Origin: Gammaproteobacteria bacterium | Lineage (GTDB): Bacteria; Pseudomonadota; Gammaproteobacteria; SZUA-152 | Direction of reading: 5' to 3' | NCBI GenBank assembly: GCA_021648485.1 | Contig: JAKISS010000018.1 | Coordinates: 1-49,790, forward strand | Length of the DNA: 49,790 nt | Part shown: one piece after another, positions 9,289 through 20,320 of the stretch | Layout of the letters: the number at the start of each line of letters is the position of its first letter | Numbering within the stretch: position 1 is the stretch's first letter | Notes under the pieces: generated by a model | What the model was told of the DNA's origin: nothing | Seen by the model: the letters and a program-made list of their open reading frames with translations, nothing else | Database searches by the model: none | Translations under genes and position numbers: made by a program

Positions 9289-11556
9289 TTACAACACCTC
9301 TTCGGTAACAGACTCGTCTTCGTTGATAGTAAAAGTCAGACCTTCTTCATCGGTCGAGACCTTGACCAATCCTCCATTGGCCAAACGACCAAACAACAGC
9401 TCTTCGGCCAGCGGCTTTTTAATGCGCTCCTGAATCACCCGGGCCATAGGCCGGGCACCCATTTTTTCATCGTAACCATTTTCGGCCAACCAGACACGCG
9501 CGGCAGAATCCACCACCAGTTCCACTTTTTTATCTTCCAGCTGGGCTTCCAGTTCAAATAAGAACTTATCGACCACATGTGAAATAGTCACATGATCCAG
9601 TGGTTTGAAAGGAATGACAGCGTCCAACCTGTTGCGGAACTCCGGTGTAAATGTGCGTTTAATGGCTTCCAGACTGTCTGTGGAATGATCCTGCTGAGTA
9701 AAGCCAATACTCGGCCGACTCATGGCATCGGCACCAGCGTTGGTGGTCATGATCAGGATCACGTTACGGAAATCTGCCTTGCGACCGTTGGTATCGGTCA
9801 ACGAACCGTGATCCATCACCTGCAACAACAAATTAAACACATCAGGATGTGCTTTTTCGATTTCGTCCAGCAATACCACCGAATGAGGGTGTTTGTTAAT
9901 TTCTTCTGTCAGCAAGCCACCCTGATCAAATCCCACATAACCGGGAGGCGCACCAATGAGCCGTGACACGGTGTGTCGCTCCATGTATTCGGACATGTCA
10001 AAACGAAGCAGTTCGATACCCATGATCTTCGCCAGCTGACGGGTGACTTCCGTTTTACCCACACCAGTAGGCCCGGCAAACAAAAAACTGCCGATGGGTT
10101 TATCTTCTGTGCCCAAACCGGCACGCGACATTTTGATGGCCGCTGCCAGCGTGTCCACCGCATCATTCTGCCCGTAGACCACCAGCTTGAGATCACGATC
10201 CAGATTACGCAGACCTTCTTTATCTGAACTGGAAACCTGTTTAGGAGGAATGCGTGCCATCTTCGCAACCACCGCTTCAATATCTTTCACACCCACGGTT
10301 TTTTTGCGTCTGGACGGTGGGTTTAAACGTTGAATAGCACCGGCTTCATCAATAACATCAATGGCCTTGTCAGGCAGATGACGCTCATTAATATAGCGTG
10401 TCGCCAACTCTGAGGCCGTGCGCAGCGCCTGATGTGTAAAACGCACTTCATGATGCTCTTCAAAACGGGATTTGAGCCCTTCGAGAATCTGTACGGTTTC
10501 TTCCATGGAGGGCTCAGGCAAGTCAATTTTCTGAAAACGCCGCGCCAAGGCACGATCTTTTTCGAAGATGCCGCGATATTCCTGATAGGTCGTGGAACCG
10601 ATGCATTTCAACTCACCCGAGGCCAATACCGGCTTGATCAGGTTTGAGGCATCCATGGCTCCACCAGAAGCGGCACCAGCACCGATAATGGTATGAATTT
10701 CGTCGATGAAAAGGATTGCGCCCTCTTCTTTTTTCAATTGTGCCAACACCGACTTCAGACGCTTTTCAAAATCACCCCGGTATTTGGTGCCTGCCAGCAG
10801 CGCGCCCAAATCCAGCGCATAAATAACGCCATTGGCCAGTATTTCCGGCACATCACCATCGACGATCTGTTTAGCCAGGCCTTCCGCCAGCGCCGTTTTG
10901 CCAACACCTGCTTCACCCACAAACAATGGGTTATTTTTGCGACGACGACACAGGACTTGCAAGGTACGTTGAATTTCATCCTTGCGGCCGATCAGTGGAT
11001 CAATTTTTCCCTGCATGGCCAACTGATTCAAGTTAGTCGCGTAATTTTCCAGCGGACTTTTAGCAGGTGCTTCACCGTCATGTTCATCATCGGGGCCAGA
11101 AAGAGATTCAGTATCACCCTCATCTATTTTAGAAATACCATGGGCAATGTAATTCACCACGTCGAGTCGCGCGACATTTTGCTTGCTGAGAAAATAAACG
11201 GCCTGGGACTCCTGCTCGCTATAAATGGCCACCAGCACATTAGCCCCGGTCACTTCCTTGCTTCCCGAGGATTGCACCTGGAAAACCGCGCGTTGCAGCA
11301 CTCGCTGAAAACCCAGCGTTGGTTGAATTTCGCGTTCATCACCTTCGGGCAATAATGGCGTGGTCTCATGTAGAAACTCGGTGAGGTCGCGTTTCAGCTC
11401 ATCAATATCAGCGCCGCAGGCCTGCAAAGCACTATTGCTGGTGGGGTTGTCAATCAAGGCAAGCAGCAGGTGTTCAACCGTCATAAACTCATGACGCAGA
11501 TCACGCGCTTCTTTAAAAGCGAGATTGAGGGTTACTTCCAGTTCGTGGCTTAACAT
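9289..11556 (-). CDS. clpA: ATP-dependent Clp protease ATP-binding subunit ClpA
   Basis: ClpA is the AAA+ unfoldase that feeds substrates, including ClpS-delivered N-degrons, into ClpP. The 755 residues match the family. It has the Clp N-domain (1-140), first AAA module with Walker A GEAGVGKT (214-221) and Walker [10 protein letters not shown], and second module with GPTGVGKT near residue 497 and [14 protein letters not shown]. Before the C-terminus it carries the [10 protein letters not shown] sensor-2 region. Loop IGF and C-terminal details were not checked. clpS lies directly upstream on the same strand with a 79-base gap. clpP is not in the window. Confidence 0.97.
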   Translation of the reverse strand: MLSHELEVTLNLAFKEARDLRHEFMTVEHLLLALIDNPTSNSALQACGADIDELKRDLTEFLHETTPLLPEGDEREIQPTLGFQRVLQRAVFQVQSSGSKEVTGANVLVAIYSEQESQAVYFLSKQNVARLDVVNYIAHGISKIDEGDTESLSGPDDEHDGEAPAKSPLENYATNLNQLAMQGKIDPLIGRKDEIQRTLQVLCRRRKNNPLFVGEAGVGKTALAEGLAKQIVDGDVPEILANGVIYALDLGALLAGTKYRGDFEKRLKSVLAQLKKEEGAILFIDEIHTIIGAGAASGGAMDASNLIKPVLASGELKCIGSTTYQEYRGIFEKDRALARRFQKIDLPEPSMEETVQILEGLKSRFEEHHEVRFTHQALRTASELATRYINERHLPDKAIDVIDEAGAIQRLNPPSRRKKTVGVKDIEAVVAKMARIPPKQVSSSDKEGLRNLDRDLKLVVYGQNDAVDTLAAAIKMSRAGLGTEDKPIGSFLFAGPTGVGKTEVTRQLAKIMGIELLRFDMSEYMERHTVSRLIGAPPGYVGFDQGGLLTEEINKHPHSVVLLDEIEKAHPDVFNLLLQVMDHGSLTDTNGRKADFRNVILIMTTNAGADAMSRPSIGFTQQDHSTDSLEAIKRTFTPEFRNRLDAVIPFKPLDHVTISHVVDKFLFELEAQLEDKKVELVVDSAARVWLAENGYDEKMGARPMARVIQERIKKPLAEELLFGRLANGGLVKVSTDEEGLTFTINEDESVTEEVL

Positions 11557-11635
11557 AAGCTACCTCAAATTTGCGGGTGGGGGAATACAGCCCTATCTCT
11601 CTCTTCGGTCTAAATCAGGCTCACTTTAGGCCATT

Positions 11636-11956
11636 TTAACCGGCTTGTTCCATCTCGCACAGAAGGGGGTGGTTATTGCTGCGCGCATACTCATTAACCT
11701 GCGCGACTTTGGTTTCGGCGATCTCCCGCACAAAGACACCGCACAGTCCTTTGCCATTGGTATGTACCTGCAACATGATGCGAGTGGCCTGGGCGCGATC
11801 TTTGGAAAAAAATCGTTCCAGCACCAACACCACAAACTCCATCGGCGTAAAATCATCATTCATCAACACCACCTGGTACATAGGAGGCTTTTTCAGTTTT
11901 GGACGTGATTCCTGTACTGCCAGGCCATCGTCACGATGTATTTCCTTGTTTCCCAT
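11636..11956 (-). CDS. clpS: ClpS adaptor (N-recognin)
   Basis: ClpS binds destabilising N-terminal residues and passes the protein to ClpA. The 106 residues include [17 protein letters not shown]. Here Asn33, Asp34, Asp35 and gating Met39 line the N-degron pocket, with His65 in [10 protein letters not shown]. All these residues are conserved relative to E. coli ClpS, shifted by one. The N-terminal 25 residues are the expected flexible extension needed for substrate hand-over. The gene lies between icd and clpA on the minus strand. Confidence 0.96.
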   Translation of the reverse strand: MGNKEIHRDDGLAVQESRPKLKKPPMYQVVLMNDDFTPMEFVVLVLERFFSKDRAQATRIMLQVHTNGKGLCGVFVREIAETKVAQVNEYARSNNHPLLCEMEQAG

Positions 11957-12058
11957 AGACTCAATTCCAACTCAGGCAAAAAATAACCCTTCCCCCAACA
12001 TGAGGGCAAAACACCTTAAAACAAGCCCCCAACATCCATTTAACAACGAGATCATCCG

Positions 12059-13312
12059 TTACATATTTTCCACGACTGCATCAGCAAAACCGGAACAACT
12101 CACCAGCGTCGCACCACTCATCAGGCGTTCCAGATCGTAAGTCACCGTCCCAGCCTGAATCGCGCCAGATACTCCCTTGACAATCAAGTCAGCCGCTTCA
12201 AACCAATCCATATGACGCAACATCATTTCCGCAGAAAGAATCAGCGAACCGGGGTTTACCTGATCCTTGCCAGCATACTTGGGTGCTGTGCCATGAGTGG
12301 CTTCAAACATTGCCACGGTATCCGAAAGATTGGCCCCCGGAGCAATACCAATACCCCCTACCTGAGCCGCCAGAGCATCGGACACATAATCGCCGTTGAG
12401 ATTCAGTGTGGCAATCACATCGTATTCCGCTGGACGCAGCAAAATCTGTTGTAAAAAAGCATCGGCAATCACATCCTTAACCACAACTTCTTTACCTGTA
12501 TTGGGGTTTTTGAAGCTGCACCACGGTCCGCCATCTATCTCCTCCGCACCGAATTCAGACTTGGCCAATTCGTACCCCCATTCCTTAAAGGCACCCTCGG
12601 TAAACTTCATGATGTTGCCTTTATGTACCAGGGTCAACGAAGCTCGATCATTGTCGATGGTGTACTGAATGGCCTTGCGCACCAAGCGCCGGGTGCCATC
12701 GCGGGAGACGGGTTTGATGCCAATACCCGAGCATTCCGGAAAACGAATTTTAGTGACACCCATTTCATTTTGCAGGAAATCGATGAGTTTTTTCACCTCA
12801 GGCGTACCCTCGGCATATTCAATGCCAGCGTAAATATCCTCGGAATTTTCACGGAAAATGACCATATCGGTCAACTCCGGCTGCTTCAACGGACTGGGAG
12901 TTCCCTCGTAATAGCGCACCGGACGCAGACACACATACAAATCCAGTTGTTGGCGCAGAGCCACATTCAATGAACGGATACCACCCCCTACCGGTGTGGT
13001 CAACGGCCCTTTAATGGAAACCACATAGTCTTTCACTGCCTGCAAGGTTTCCTCTGGCAGCCACACATCACCACCATAAAGATTATTGGCTTTCTCGCCC
13101 GCAAACACTTCCATCCACGCAATAGACTTATCTCCGCCGTAAGCCTTATTCACCGCCGCATCCACCACCGTTTTCATCGCTGGTGTCACATCCACGCCAA
13201 TACCGTCTCCTTCGATGAAGGGCACTACCGGCCGATTGGGCACATTCAGACTATTGTTGGCATTAACGGTAATTTTCTCGCCAGCAGGGACAGTGATTTT
13301 ATCGAAACTCAT
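12059..13312 (-). CDS. icd: Isocitrate dehydrogenase (NADP+)
   Basis: Icd decarboxylates isocitrate to 2-oxoglutarate in the TCA cycle. GGAG lies 5 bases before the ATG at 13312, giving a 417-residue protein beginning [11 protein letters not shown], the E. coli length. An earlier in-frame start at 13387 is rejected. The substrate loop [16 protein letters not shown] carries the Ser that AceK phosphorylates in E. coli. The coenzyme site [10 protein letters not shown] has the Lys-Tyr pair that selects NADP over NAD. aceK is not in view. Confidence 0.97.
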   Translation of the reverse strand: MSFDKITVPAGEKITVNANNSLNVPNRPVVPFIEGDGIGVDVTPAMKTVVDAAVNKAYGGDKSIAWMEVFAGEKANNLYGGDVWLPEETLQAVKDYVVSIKGPLTTPVGGGIRSLNVALRQQLDLYVCLRPVRYYEGTPSPLKQPELTDMVIFRENSEDIYAGIEYAEGTPEVKKLIDFLQNEMGVTKIRFPECSGIGIKPVSRDGTRRLVRKAIQYTIDNDRASLTLVHKGNIMKFTEGAFKEWGYELAKSEFGAEEIDGGPWCSFKNPNTGKEVVVKDVIADAFLQQILLRPAEYDVIATLNLNGDYVSDALAAQVGGIGIAPGANLSDTVAMFEATHGTAPKYAGKDQVNPGSLILSAEMMLRHMDWFEAADLIVKGVSGAIQAGTVTYDLERLMSGATLVSCSGFADAVVENM

Positions 13313-13445
13313 GAAAACTCCAATGTGTGTAGTGATTGACATCAATTTACGGACGGAACCCATAAAACAGGCTCGGCGTGCTGTCAAAAAGCGCTGAAAA
13401 TAGAGGTAATATTAGCATATTGTGAATTTGACGGAGTACCAAAGG

Positions 13446-14264
13446 CTACCCTCCTGCTGCTAAACCCAGACTCGCCAGACTGCCCGAACGCTTGAGTTTG
13501 ATCCGGCCATCAGCACCGGGCCTGCCCAGGGAACTTAAGGCTCTTTCAAGATCTGGCGCATTACGTGCGGCAAGACTGCCGCTGAATTCATATTGGCCTT
13601 CAGGGCTCAGGGTCAGCAGTCCGTCCAAAGACAACGGGCCACCGCCATCACTCAGCACGCCCTTTACACCATCATCGCTGGTTTCAAGTGCGATCACCTG
13701 ATCACCCAGAGAAAGGGGCTTGAGCAGACTAATACCCGCACCATTCCAGACTATTCGCCCCTCTGCCGAGCGCAGACTTTGTCCATCCCACAACACATCA
13801 TGCAGATTCAAGCCCACCGACCCCGTGGGCCGTAAGGCATCCGCCTTGGCAACACGGGCGATCACCCTGGCTGGCAGACGTGCTTCCAATGTTGAAAAAG
13901 CCACACTGCCATCCAGCCCCAATGCGGTGCTTCCCTTTCCGTAACCACCCTGGCCTTTCTTTTCATTTTCGGGAGGGAGCTGAAAATGCCAATTCAAGCC
14001 CACCTGACCCAATAACAATGACCAGGGCCGCAGCGACCATTCCACTTTTTCCAACGGCTGGCCTTGAATCACTGCCATAGCGGCTTTGCCAGACCAGACA
14101 CTGCCGCTAATGCCGGACAAAGCAATATTATTGGGAGCATTTTCACTGGCCTGCCAGTGTGAATAGGCACGCTCGGCGGGAAAACTGAGCACCAGCGCCA
14201 CAAGATAGGCCAGCAGACCAAATGCCAGTAAAGGTAAATATTGAAAACGGGTAATAAATTTCAT
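13446..14264 (-). CDS. gspN: Type II secretion system protein N
   Basis: GspN is an accessory inner-membrane protein of the T2SS. From the ATG at 14264 it has 272 residues with one N-terminal membrane helix (LPLLAFGLLAYLVALVLSF, about 9-27) and a large periplasmic part rich in beta-strand patterns. A TTG overlapping the gspM stop (14324) would add 20 residues and give tight coupling. I prefer the ATG because it puts the helix at a normal position. It is the last gene of the gspL-M-N run. Confidence 0.85.
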   Translation of the reverse strand: MKFITRFQYLPLLAFGLLAYLVALVLSFPAERAYSHWQASENAPNNIALSGISGSVWSGKAAMAVIQGQPLEKVEWSLRPWSLLLGQVGLNWHFQLPPENEKKGQGGYGKGSTALGLDGSVAFSTLEARLPARVIARVAKADALRPTGSVGLNLHDVLWDGQSLRSAEGRIVWNGAGISLLKPLSLGDQVIALETSDDGVKGVLSDGGGPLSLDGLLTLSPEGQYEFSGSLAARNAPDLERALSSLGRPGADGRIKLKRSGSLASLGLAAGG

Positions 14265-14320
14265 AACCGGAACATCATACTCAACGTCAAATATTGGACG
14301 GGAAGTGCCTGCTATAAAAC

Positions 14321-14809
14321 TCAAGCACCCGTTGCAAAAACCAGTCGCGCATTCACACGCCCGGAGGCTTCCAGCGCCTGAAACACACTGCTCACCACAC
14401 GTACACTATGACGGGTCTCCAGCACAGCAAGCCAGCGCACCAGATCATCAAAATCTGCCGCCTCCAACCACACACCGACCTTTTCACTGCCATCAGGCTG
14501 CACACGTTTGAGCGCTGTACCCAAACGGCCGGATTTGGCAGTGCGATCCACCAGAGTCAATAATGATTGACCACTGGCAGGTGTAACCTGCTGACTACCG
14601 CGACCCCGCAATTGTTTAACTTCTTGCGCTGCGCTACGCATCCAGGTCAGCAGGACAGTCTGTTCGGCGGTGCTGACCCGCAGCGTTTCAACCTTGTTGG
14701 TCAACGGCTCCCAGATACCTATGTACAACAACATGATCAGCAACAATCCTCCGCCAACAATCAGCATGCGACGCTCATTAACTTCGAGACCACTAAACCA
14801 GGCCTTCAT
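14321..14809 (-). CDS. gspM: Type II secretion system protein M
   Basis: GspM is a bitopic inner-membrane protein that pairs with GspL and stabilises the assembly platform. The 162 residues have a short cytoplasmic N-terminus, one membrane helix (MLIVGGGLLLIMLLYIGIW, about 15-33), a helical segment, and a C-terminal ferredoxin-like periplasmic domain (about 80-160). The start overlaps the gspL stop by 4 bases. Confidence 0.9.
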   Translation of the reverse strand: MKAWFSGLEVNERRMLIVGGGLLLIMLLYIGIWEPLTNKVETLRVSTAEQTVLLTWMRSAAQEVKQLRGRGSQQVTPASGQSLLTLVDRTAKSGRLGTALKRVQPDGSEKVGVWLEAADFDDLVRWLAVLETRHSVRVVSSVFQALEASGRVNARLVFATGA

Positions 14810-16113
14810 TGACCACCTCCCGCCGCTTGCAATGACAGGCGGCTCTCCACTTTGCCATCACGCGATGAAGCGGAAACAATTTCAACGTTGAGCTTAGCTT
14901 CCTCGCTCAGACGCTGCTTAAGTTTATCCAGGCTTTGCAGGTCTGGCATATTCACGTCCACATCCAGTTTGCTGCCCTTAAAACGCAACGTACGCAACGA
15001 AGCCCCCGGCGTATCTTTCAGCACAGCCCCTGCTTTCGCCAGAAGTGTCAACAGGCCGTCACTTTGACCATCACTACCCCGCAATTTTTCCAGGCCTCGC
15101 TGCATTTGTACTTTGGGATTCACGATATTACGTGACTCTGGAAAAGCGTCACGATATACCGTTTCAATTTGTTCTTTCAATTCACCGCTCTGCGTTGCCA
15201 GGCGGTTGTACTCCATAACAAATACTCCCGCTTGCAACAACAACCACAATCCACCCAGTATCAGCGCCGGACGCCACGGACGCAGCAGTTTCTCCAGCTG
15301 TTGCTTGCGACTGTAATCACCCTGCAATAGGTTGATAGCACGTTGCTCATCAAAGCCCTGCGCCAACATCACGCTGCGAACTTCATTTTTTGTCTCTAAC
15401 GATAATTCGATACCTTGCTCAGCACACGATGCAGACAGCACACGATATTCATCAGAATCAGCAAAAGCATCATCCCCGCAAACCGTTAACTGCAAACTCG
15501 CGGGTGGCATGTCACCCGCGTCATCGACACAGGCCTGCAACACAGGCCGCAAACTATCTGTTTCAAAAGCCAGCCCGGTTTGCGCACCTGTGCGCAGCAA
15601 GCCGAGCCGTCCGTCGATGAGCATAGACCAACGGTTGTGCCCCGGCGCATCCTCGACCTCCCACTGGAGACCGAACATTTCAGGTGTCATCACATCAGCT
15701 TGCAAGCCAACAGCCTTGAGCTGCTCCAACCAATCATCCAATCGCTGTCGCGAGACCACGGCATTAGCCACCCGACCCTGTGCGTCACGTTGACCAATGG
15801 CCACATGCAGATCATCCACATCCCCGGCCAATTGCTCTTCCAGTGCAAAAGGCACCGCCCTGGCCAGGCGTTGCGCCTTCATCGCGGGCAGCTCAACTTG
15901 CGCCAGCACCACATCGACCCCAGGCACCAACACACTGACCCGTGCCCCGGCGGCCTGCGCAGCAGCCTCTTGCAAATTACCGTGAAACAGCACGCCGGCA
16001 GGTCGCTGCTCATCACGCAGCACCCAACTGGCAGGCAACACAGCAGCTTCACCACCCTCACTGACTTGCCCTGTCTGCTGCTCAAAGAGTTGAATGAAAA
16101 GCTGTTTACGCAC
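14806..16113 (-). CDS. gspL: Type II secretion system protein L
   Basis: GspL links the cytoplasmic ATPase GspE to the inner-membrane platform. The 435 residues show an actin-like cytoplasmic domain (about 1-255, with ARAVPFALEEQLAGDVDDLH at 84-103), one membrane helix (about 282-300, ALILGGLWLLLQAGVFV), and a periplasmic ferredoxin-like domain. It heads the gspL-M-N unit. The pseudopilin genes gspG-K are 22 kb away, and gspC, D, E and F are not in the window. Confidence 0.9.
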   Translation of the reverse strand: MRKQLFIQLFEQQTGQVSEGGEAAVLPASWVLRDEQRPAGVLFHGNLQEAAAQAAGARVSVLVPGVDVVLAQVELPAMKAQRLARAVPFALEEQLAGDVDDLHVAIGQRDAQGRVANAVVSRQRLDDWLEQLKAVGLQADVMTPEMFGLQWEVEDAPGHNRWSMLIDGRLGLLRTGAQTGLAFETDSLRPVLQACVDDAGDMPPASLQLTVCGDDAFADSDEYRVLSASCAEQGIELSLETKNEVRSVMLAQGFDEQRAINLLQGDYSRKQQLEKLLRPWRPALILGGLWLLLQAGVFVMEYNRLATQSGELKEQIETVYRDAFPESRNIVNPKVQMQRGLEKLRGSDGQSDGLLTLLAKAGAVLKDTPGASLRTLRFKGSKLDVDVNMPDLQSLDKLKQRLSEEAKLNVEIVSASSRDGKVESRLSLQAAGGGQ

Positions 16114-16273
16114 GATTGTATTTCACGATTTCATATTCCGTTTATTTTAAATTGACTGCTTAATACCATTAAATCAAGCCAAAATCTTTGCCTGGTGCCT
16201 GTTAACACCCACTAATAAAATCCGGGGTAATATCAAATATTAAAGCGCCTTCCTTCCCGCAGACAATCTAAAT

Positions 16274-17356
<1,083 letters not shown>

Positions 17357-17439
17357 TTAAGGAGATGCTATCGAGGGGCCAGAAGGGAAAACCCCTGGAA
17401 ATTTACCCATTCCTACTCGTCACATTAGGGGGGTGACAT

Positions 17440-17465
17440 AAAAAAGGCCTCGATCTACGAGGCCT
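17440..17465 (-). terminator. Intrinsic terminator after rpmA
   Basis: On the minus strand AGGCCTCG and CGAGGCCT form an 8-base stem with a 5-base loop, followed by six T residues. It lies 35 bases after the rpmA stop, so rplU-rpmA can end here and obgE likely has its own promoter within 17336-17440. Confidence 0.9.
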
Positions 17466-17499
17466 CTCCATAACGCTGTTTTCCCAACGAAAGACCTTC

Positions 17500-17757
17500 T
17501 TACGCAGGCACCACGTTGATAAAAGTACGATTCTTTGGCCCCTTCACCGCAAAAAGCACTTTACCATCTGTTTTGGCAAACAGGGTGTGGTCCTTACCGC
17601 AACCCACATTGTTTCCAGGGTGAAATTTGGTGCCACGTTGACGCACGAGAATGTTACCCGCCTTAACCACTTCACCACCATAGCGTTTGACGCCCAGACG
17701 TTTGGATTCTGAATCGCGACCGTTGCGGGTACTACCCGCTGCCTTTTTATGTGCCAT
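17500..17757 (-). CDS. rpmA: 50S ribosomal protein L27
   Basis: L27 reaches into the peptidyl transferase centre with its N-terminus. The 85 residues begin [20 protein letters not shown] and contain the [15 protein letters not shown] core. The start follows rplU by 32 bases and is cotranscribed with it. Confidence 0.98.
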   Translation of the reverse strand: MAHKKAAGSTRNGRDSESKRLGVKRYGGEVVKAGNILVRQRGTKFHPGNNVGCGKDHTLFAKTDGKVLFAVKGPKNRTFINVVPA

Positions 17758-17789
17758 TTTTCTGTTCCTCTGACGTTTATCTCAGATAA

Positions 17790-18101
17790 TCAGGCCTGAA
17801 TGCCCGTAATCTGTAATTCGGTGTAGCTCTGACGATGCCCCATTTGCTTACGATGGTGCTTACGGCGACGGAACTTGATGATTTCGATTTTTTTGCCGCG
17901 ACCGTGAGATTTGATGGTTGCTGTCACTTTCCCGCCAGCTACCAATGGTGAGCCCACGTTAACATTGTCCCCGTCAACCACCATCAGAACCTGATCGAGT
18001 TCGACCGTGGCACCTTCATCGGCGTCGATTTTTTCGACTTTGAGGGTTGCACCTTCTGAAACTTTGTACTGCTTGCCACCGGTTTTAATTACCGCGTACA
18101 T
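17790..18101 (-). CDS. rplU: 50S ribosomal protein L21
   Basis: L21 is a 23S rRNA-binding ribosomal protein. The 103 residues begin [17 protein letters not shown] and contain the [14 protein letters not shown] basic tail typical of the family. GGAGAAGAAGCC precedes the ATG. The region 18102-18325 is shared with the divergent ispB gene and holds both promoters. Confidence 0.98.
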   Translation of the reverse strand: MYAVIKTGGKQYKVSEGATLKVEKIDADEGATVELDQVLMVVDGDNVNVGSPLVAGGKVTATIKSHGRGKKIEIIKFRRRKHHRKQMGHRQSYTELQITGIQA

Positions 18102-18269
18102 GGCTTCTTCTCCAAATAAATTGCTACGCTAAAAATTCGTTTTGTTCTCGCCGCTCTGCTCTCACACTGAGCACGAAACCCGTCGAACACAGAGCGCCCC
18201 GAACAGGATTGACCCTGACCAGACAAAGGCCGCGAATTTTAGCGTTTACAGAACGGCACGTCAAACTCC

Positions 18270-18298
18270 ATAATGGTCAACTTTTCTGCCATTATAGA
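18270..18298. repeat. Inverted repeat upstream of ispB
   Basis: ATAATGG and CCATTAT form a 7-base inverted pair around a 12-base loop in the divergent rplU/ispB promoter region. It may be an operator or may overlap a -10 box (ATTATA). The role is unknown. Confidence 0.4.
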
Positions 18299-18325
18299 GG
18301 TTCGTCCACTGACCGTTGTATCGCC

Positions 18326-19363
18326 ATGCTCAGTTCCACATTTAACAACAATGCCGAAGCCTTGACCGAAACACCGGCCGGGGTACCAGCACCGCAAACC
18401 ATCGAGCACGTCAATGAGCTTGTGGCTGACGATATGGCTGCTGTGAACCAGCTCATCGAAAAACGGCTGCAATCCGAAGTGGTTTTGGTCAATCAGGTCA
18501 GTGGTTACATTATTCACAGTGGTGGTAAGCGCCTGCGACCAGTGCTGGTGCTGCTCTCGGCGCGAACCTTTGGCTATACCGGTGAGCAGCATTTTAACCT
18601 GGCCGCCATCGTGGAATTTATCCACACCGCCACCCTGCTGCATGATGATGTCGTAGATGCCTCTGATCGTCGTCGTGGCCGGGAAACAGCCAACGCCCTG
18701 TGGGGCAACGAAGCTGCGGTCTTGGTGGGAGATTTTCTATATTCCCGCGCCTTCCAGATGATGGTGGGCGTCCAACGCATGCGGGTGATGGAAATTCTCG
18801 CCCACGCCACCAACGTGATCGCTGAAGGCGAAGTGTTGCAACTACTCAACTGCAATGACCCGGATACCACCGAACAGCGCTATCTCGACGTCATTCATTG
18901 CAAAACTGCCAAACTGTTCGAAGCCGCTGCACAACTGGGGGCAATACTCTGCGATGCAACACCTGAACAAGAACAAGCGATGGCCAAATACGGGATGCAC
19001 CTGGGCACAGCATTTCAGCTGGTGGACGATGTACTGGACTACAGCGCCTCGTCAGAGACCATGGGCAAAAATGTCGGCGACGATCTCGCCGAAGGCAAGC
19101 CGACCTTGCCGCTGATTCGTGCCATGCGCCAGGGAACAAAAGCGCAATCGGCACTGATCCGCAAGGCCATCGAAACCGGCGGGCTCGACAATATTACCGA
19201 AGTTATGGCTGCCATTGAATCCACCGATGCCATCGCGTACACTGCTCGCAAAGCACGGGAGGAGGCCGATTTGGCCATTGCGCAACTGCAAAATATCCCC
19301 GCCTCCGATTACACTGATGCCTTGAAAACCCTCGCAGATTTCTCCGTCAGTCGCACCTACTGA
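18326..19363 (+). CDS. ispB: Polyprenyl (octaprenyl) diphosphate synthase
   Basis: IspB elongates farnesyl diphosphate with isopentenyl units to make the ubiquinone side chain. The ATG at 18326 gives 345 residues. The open frame extends back to 18209 but conserved sequence starts only at about ADDMAAVNQLIEKRL. Landmarks are GGKRLRPVLVL, the first aspartate motif LLHDDVVD, and the second LVDDVLDY. Chain length cannot be read from sequence alone. The ribosome site is weak, so the exact start is uncertain. Confidence 0.93.
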   Translation: MLSSTFNNNAEALTETPAGVPAPQTIEHVNELVADDMAAVNQLIEKRLQSEVVLVNQVSGYIIHSGGKRLRPVLVLLSARTFGYTGEQHFNLAAIVEFIHTATLLHDDVVDASDRRRGRETANALWGNEAAVLVGDFLYSRAFQMMVGVQRMRVMEILAHATNVIAEGEVLQLLNCNDPDTTEQRYLDVIHCKTAKLFEAAAQLGAILCDATPEQEQAMAKYGMHLGTAFQLVDDVLDYSASSETMGKNVGDDLAEGKPTLPLIRAMRQGTKAQSALIRKAIETGGLDNITEVMAAIESTDAIAYTARKAREEADLAIAQLQNIPASDYTDALKTLADFSVSRTY

Positions 19364-19390
19364 TAATAACTGTTAGCGTAGTTATTATCA
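19361..19390. repeat. Perfect 10-base inverted repeat spanning the ispB stop
   Basis: TGATAATAAC (beginning with the ispB stop codon) pairs with GTTATTATCA across a 10-base loop. It lies 23 bases before tRNA-Pro. It has no T-run, so it is a weak or Rho-assisted terminator, or an mRNA 3'-end stabiliser. Confidence 0.7.
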
Positions 19391-19412
19391 TAAACAGGTG
19401 ATCATGATTATT

Positions 19413-19489
<77 letters not shown>

Positions 19490-19586
19490 TATTCCATAAG
19501 CCCTGTGAGCTAATCACCTTCTCCACAGAATATAATGATATTCTTGGGACTCCTACTGGGGCTCAAAAAAACACAAGATTCGGGCT

Positions 19587-20315
19587 TTACCCAGCACTTC
19601 TCATTTGGGTGGGCACAGGAAGCACTTTCACAAATAAATAAATGAGTGGCCTATCAGGTCGACCATTGCTCCGTTCAATAACAGCACTTATGTTGCTATC
19701 GTTAATCCATCGGCGAAATGCAGGAAGCTGTCCACGGTTCACGTAGCCAATTTTCTTTTTATTCAACATTATCTTGATGGCATCCGGGTCGTACTGATTA
19801 TCAGGTTCCGGAACAAAGGAAACTTCATCCCCAATAATGATGTCCTCTACAGCCACATCTTCAATGTAACGAAACCCTGCCACTTCAGTTAGCAATTCAC
19901 AGGGGCCAATAACATTATCAAACGGATGGATGAGCGAAAACCCATCGCCGGGCAGCTTTGCTCCAGAATACCCAAGCAAGGCAAAGTCACTAAACTCTGA
20001 ACCGCCAGAAACCCTTAATAATTCAAGATACTTATTAAAGTCTCCACGATTTCGAGGCGGTAAACGCCGCATAAACGCATCAATCACACCTGATGAATGC
20101 TGGACATTGGTATCCCTGAAGGCTGGGTAGCCCCCAAAGCCACACTTTTTGGCCTTAATAAAATCCTTCGAATCAGTGAAATATGAAAGCGTAAAAGCAT
20201 CACCGAGCCGGTCGATCTTGCCAACAATGTAACGGGCACGATGAAAGCTATCCGGAGGCATCCACACAAGAAGCAGCCTGCTTGGTTCGATAATATTTTC
20301 TATGAAATTTGTCAT
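19587..20315 (-). CDS. HipA N-lobe/HipS-like plus HIRAN domain protein (putative partner or antitoxin)
   Basis: The product has 242 residues. The C-terminal part (about 146-205) fits the HIRAN domain, with [19 protein letters not shown] followed by [13 protein letters not shown]. This domain binds DNA ends or single-stranded DNA in other proteins. The N-terminal part (about 24-128) follows the pattern of the HipA N-terminal subdomain, the unit that stands alone as HipS in HipBST: an early VGKI-hydrophobic strand, a central FMRRLPPR, and then [17 protein letters not shown]. The gene follows the kinase gene by 5 bases and is surely cotranscribed. Function is inferred: it may restrain the kinase and tie its release to a DNA signal. 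HIRAN is a confident call; the HipS resemblance is by eye. Confidence 0.7.
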   Translation of the reverse strand: MTNFIENIIEPSRLLLVWMPPDSFHRARYIVGKIDRLGDAFTLSYFTDSKDFIKAKKCGFGGYPAFRDTNVQHSSGVIDAFMRRLPPRNRGDFNKYLELLRVSGGSEFSDFALLGYSGAKLPGDGFSLIHPFDNVIGPCELLTEVAGFRYIEDVAVEDIIIGDEVSFVPEPDNQYDPDAIKIMLNKKKIGYVNRGQLPAFRRWINDSNISAVIERSNGRPDRPLIYLFVKVLPVPTQMRSAG

Positions 20316-20320
20316 TAAGC

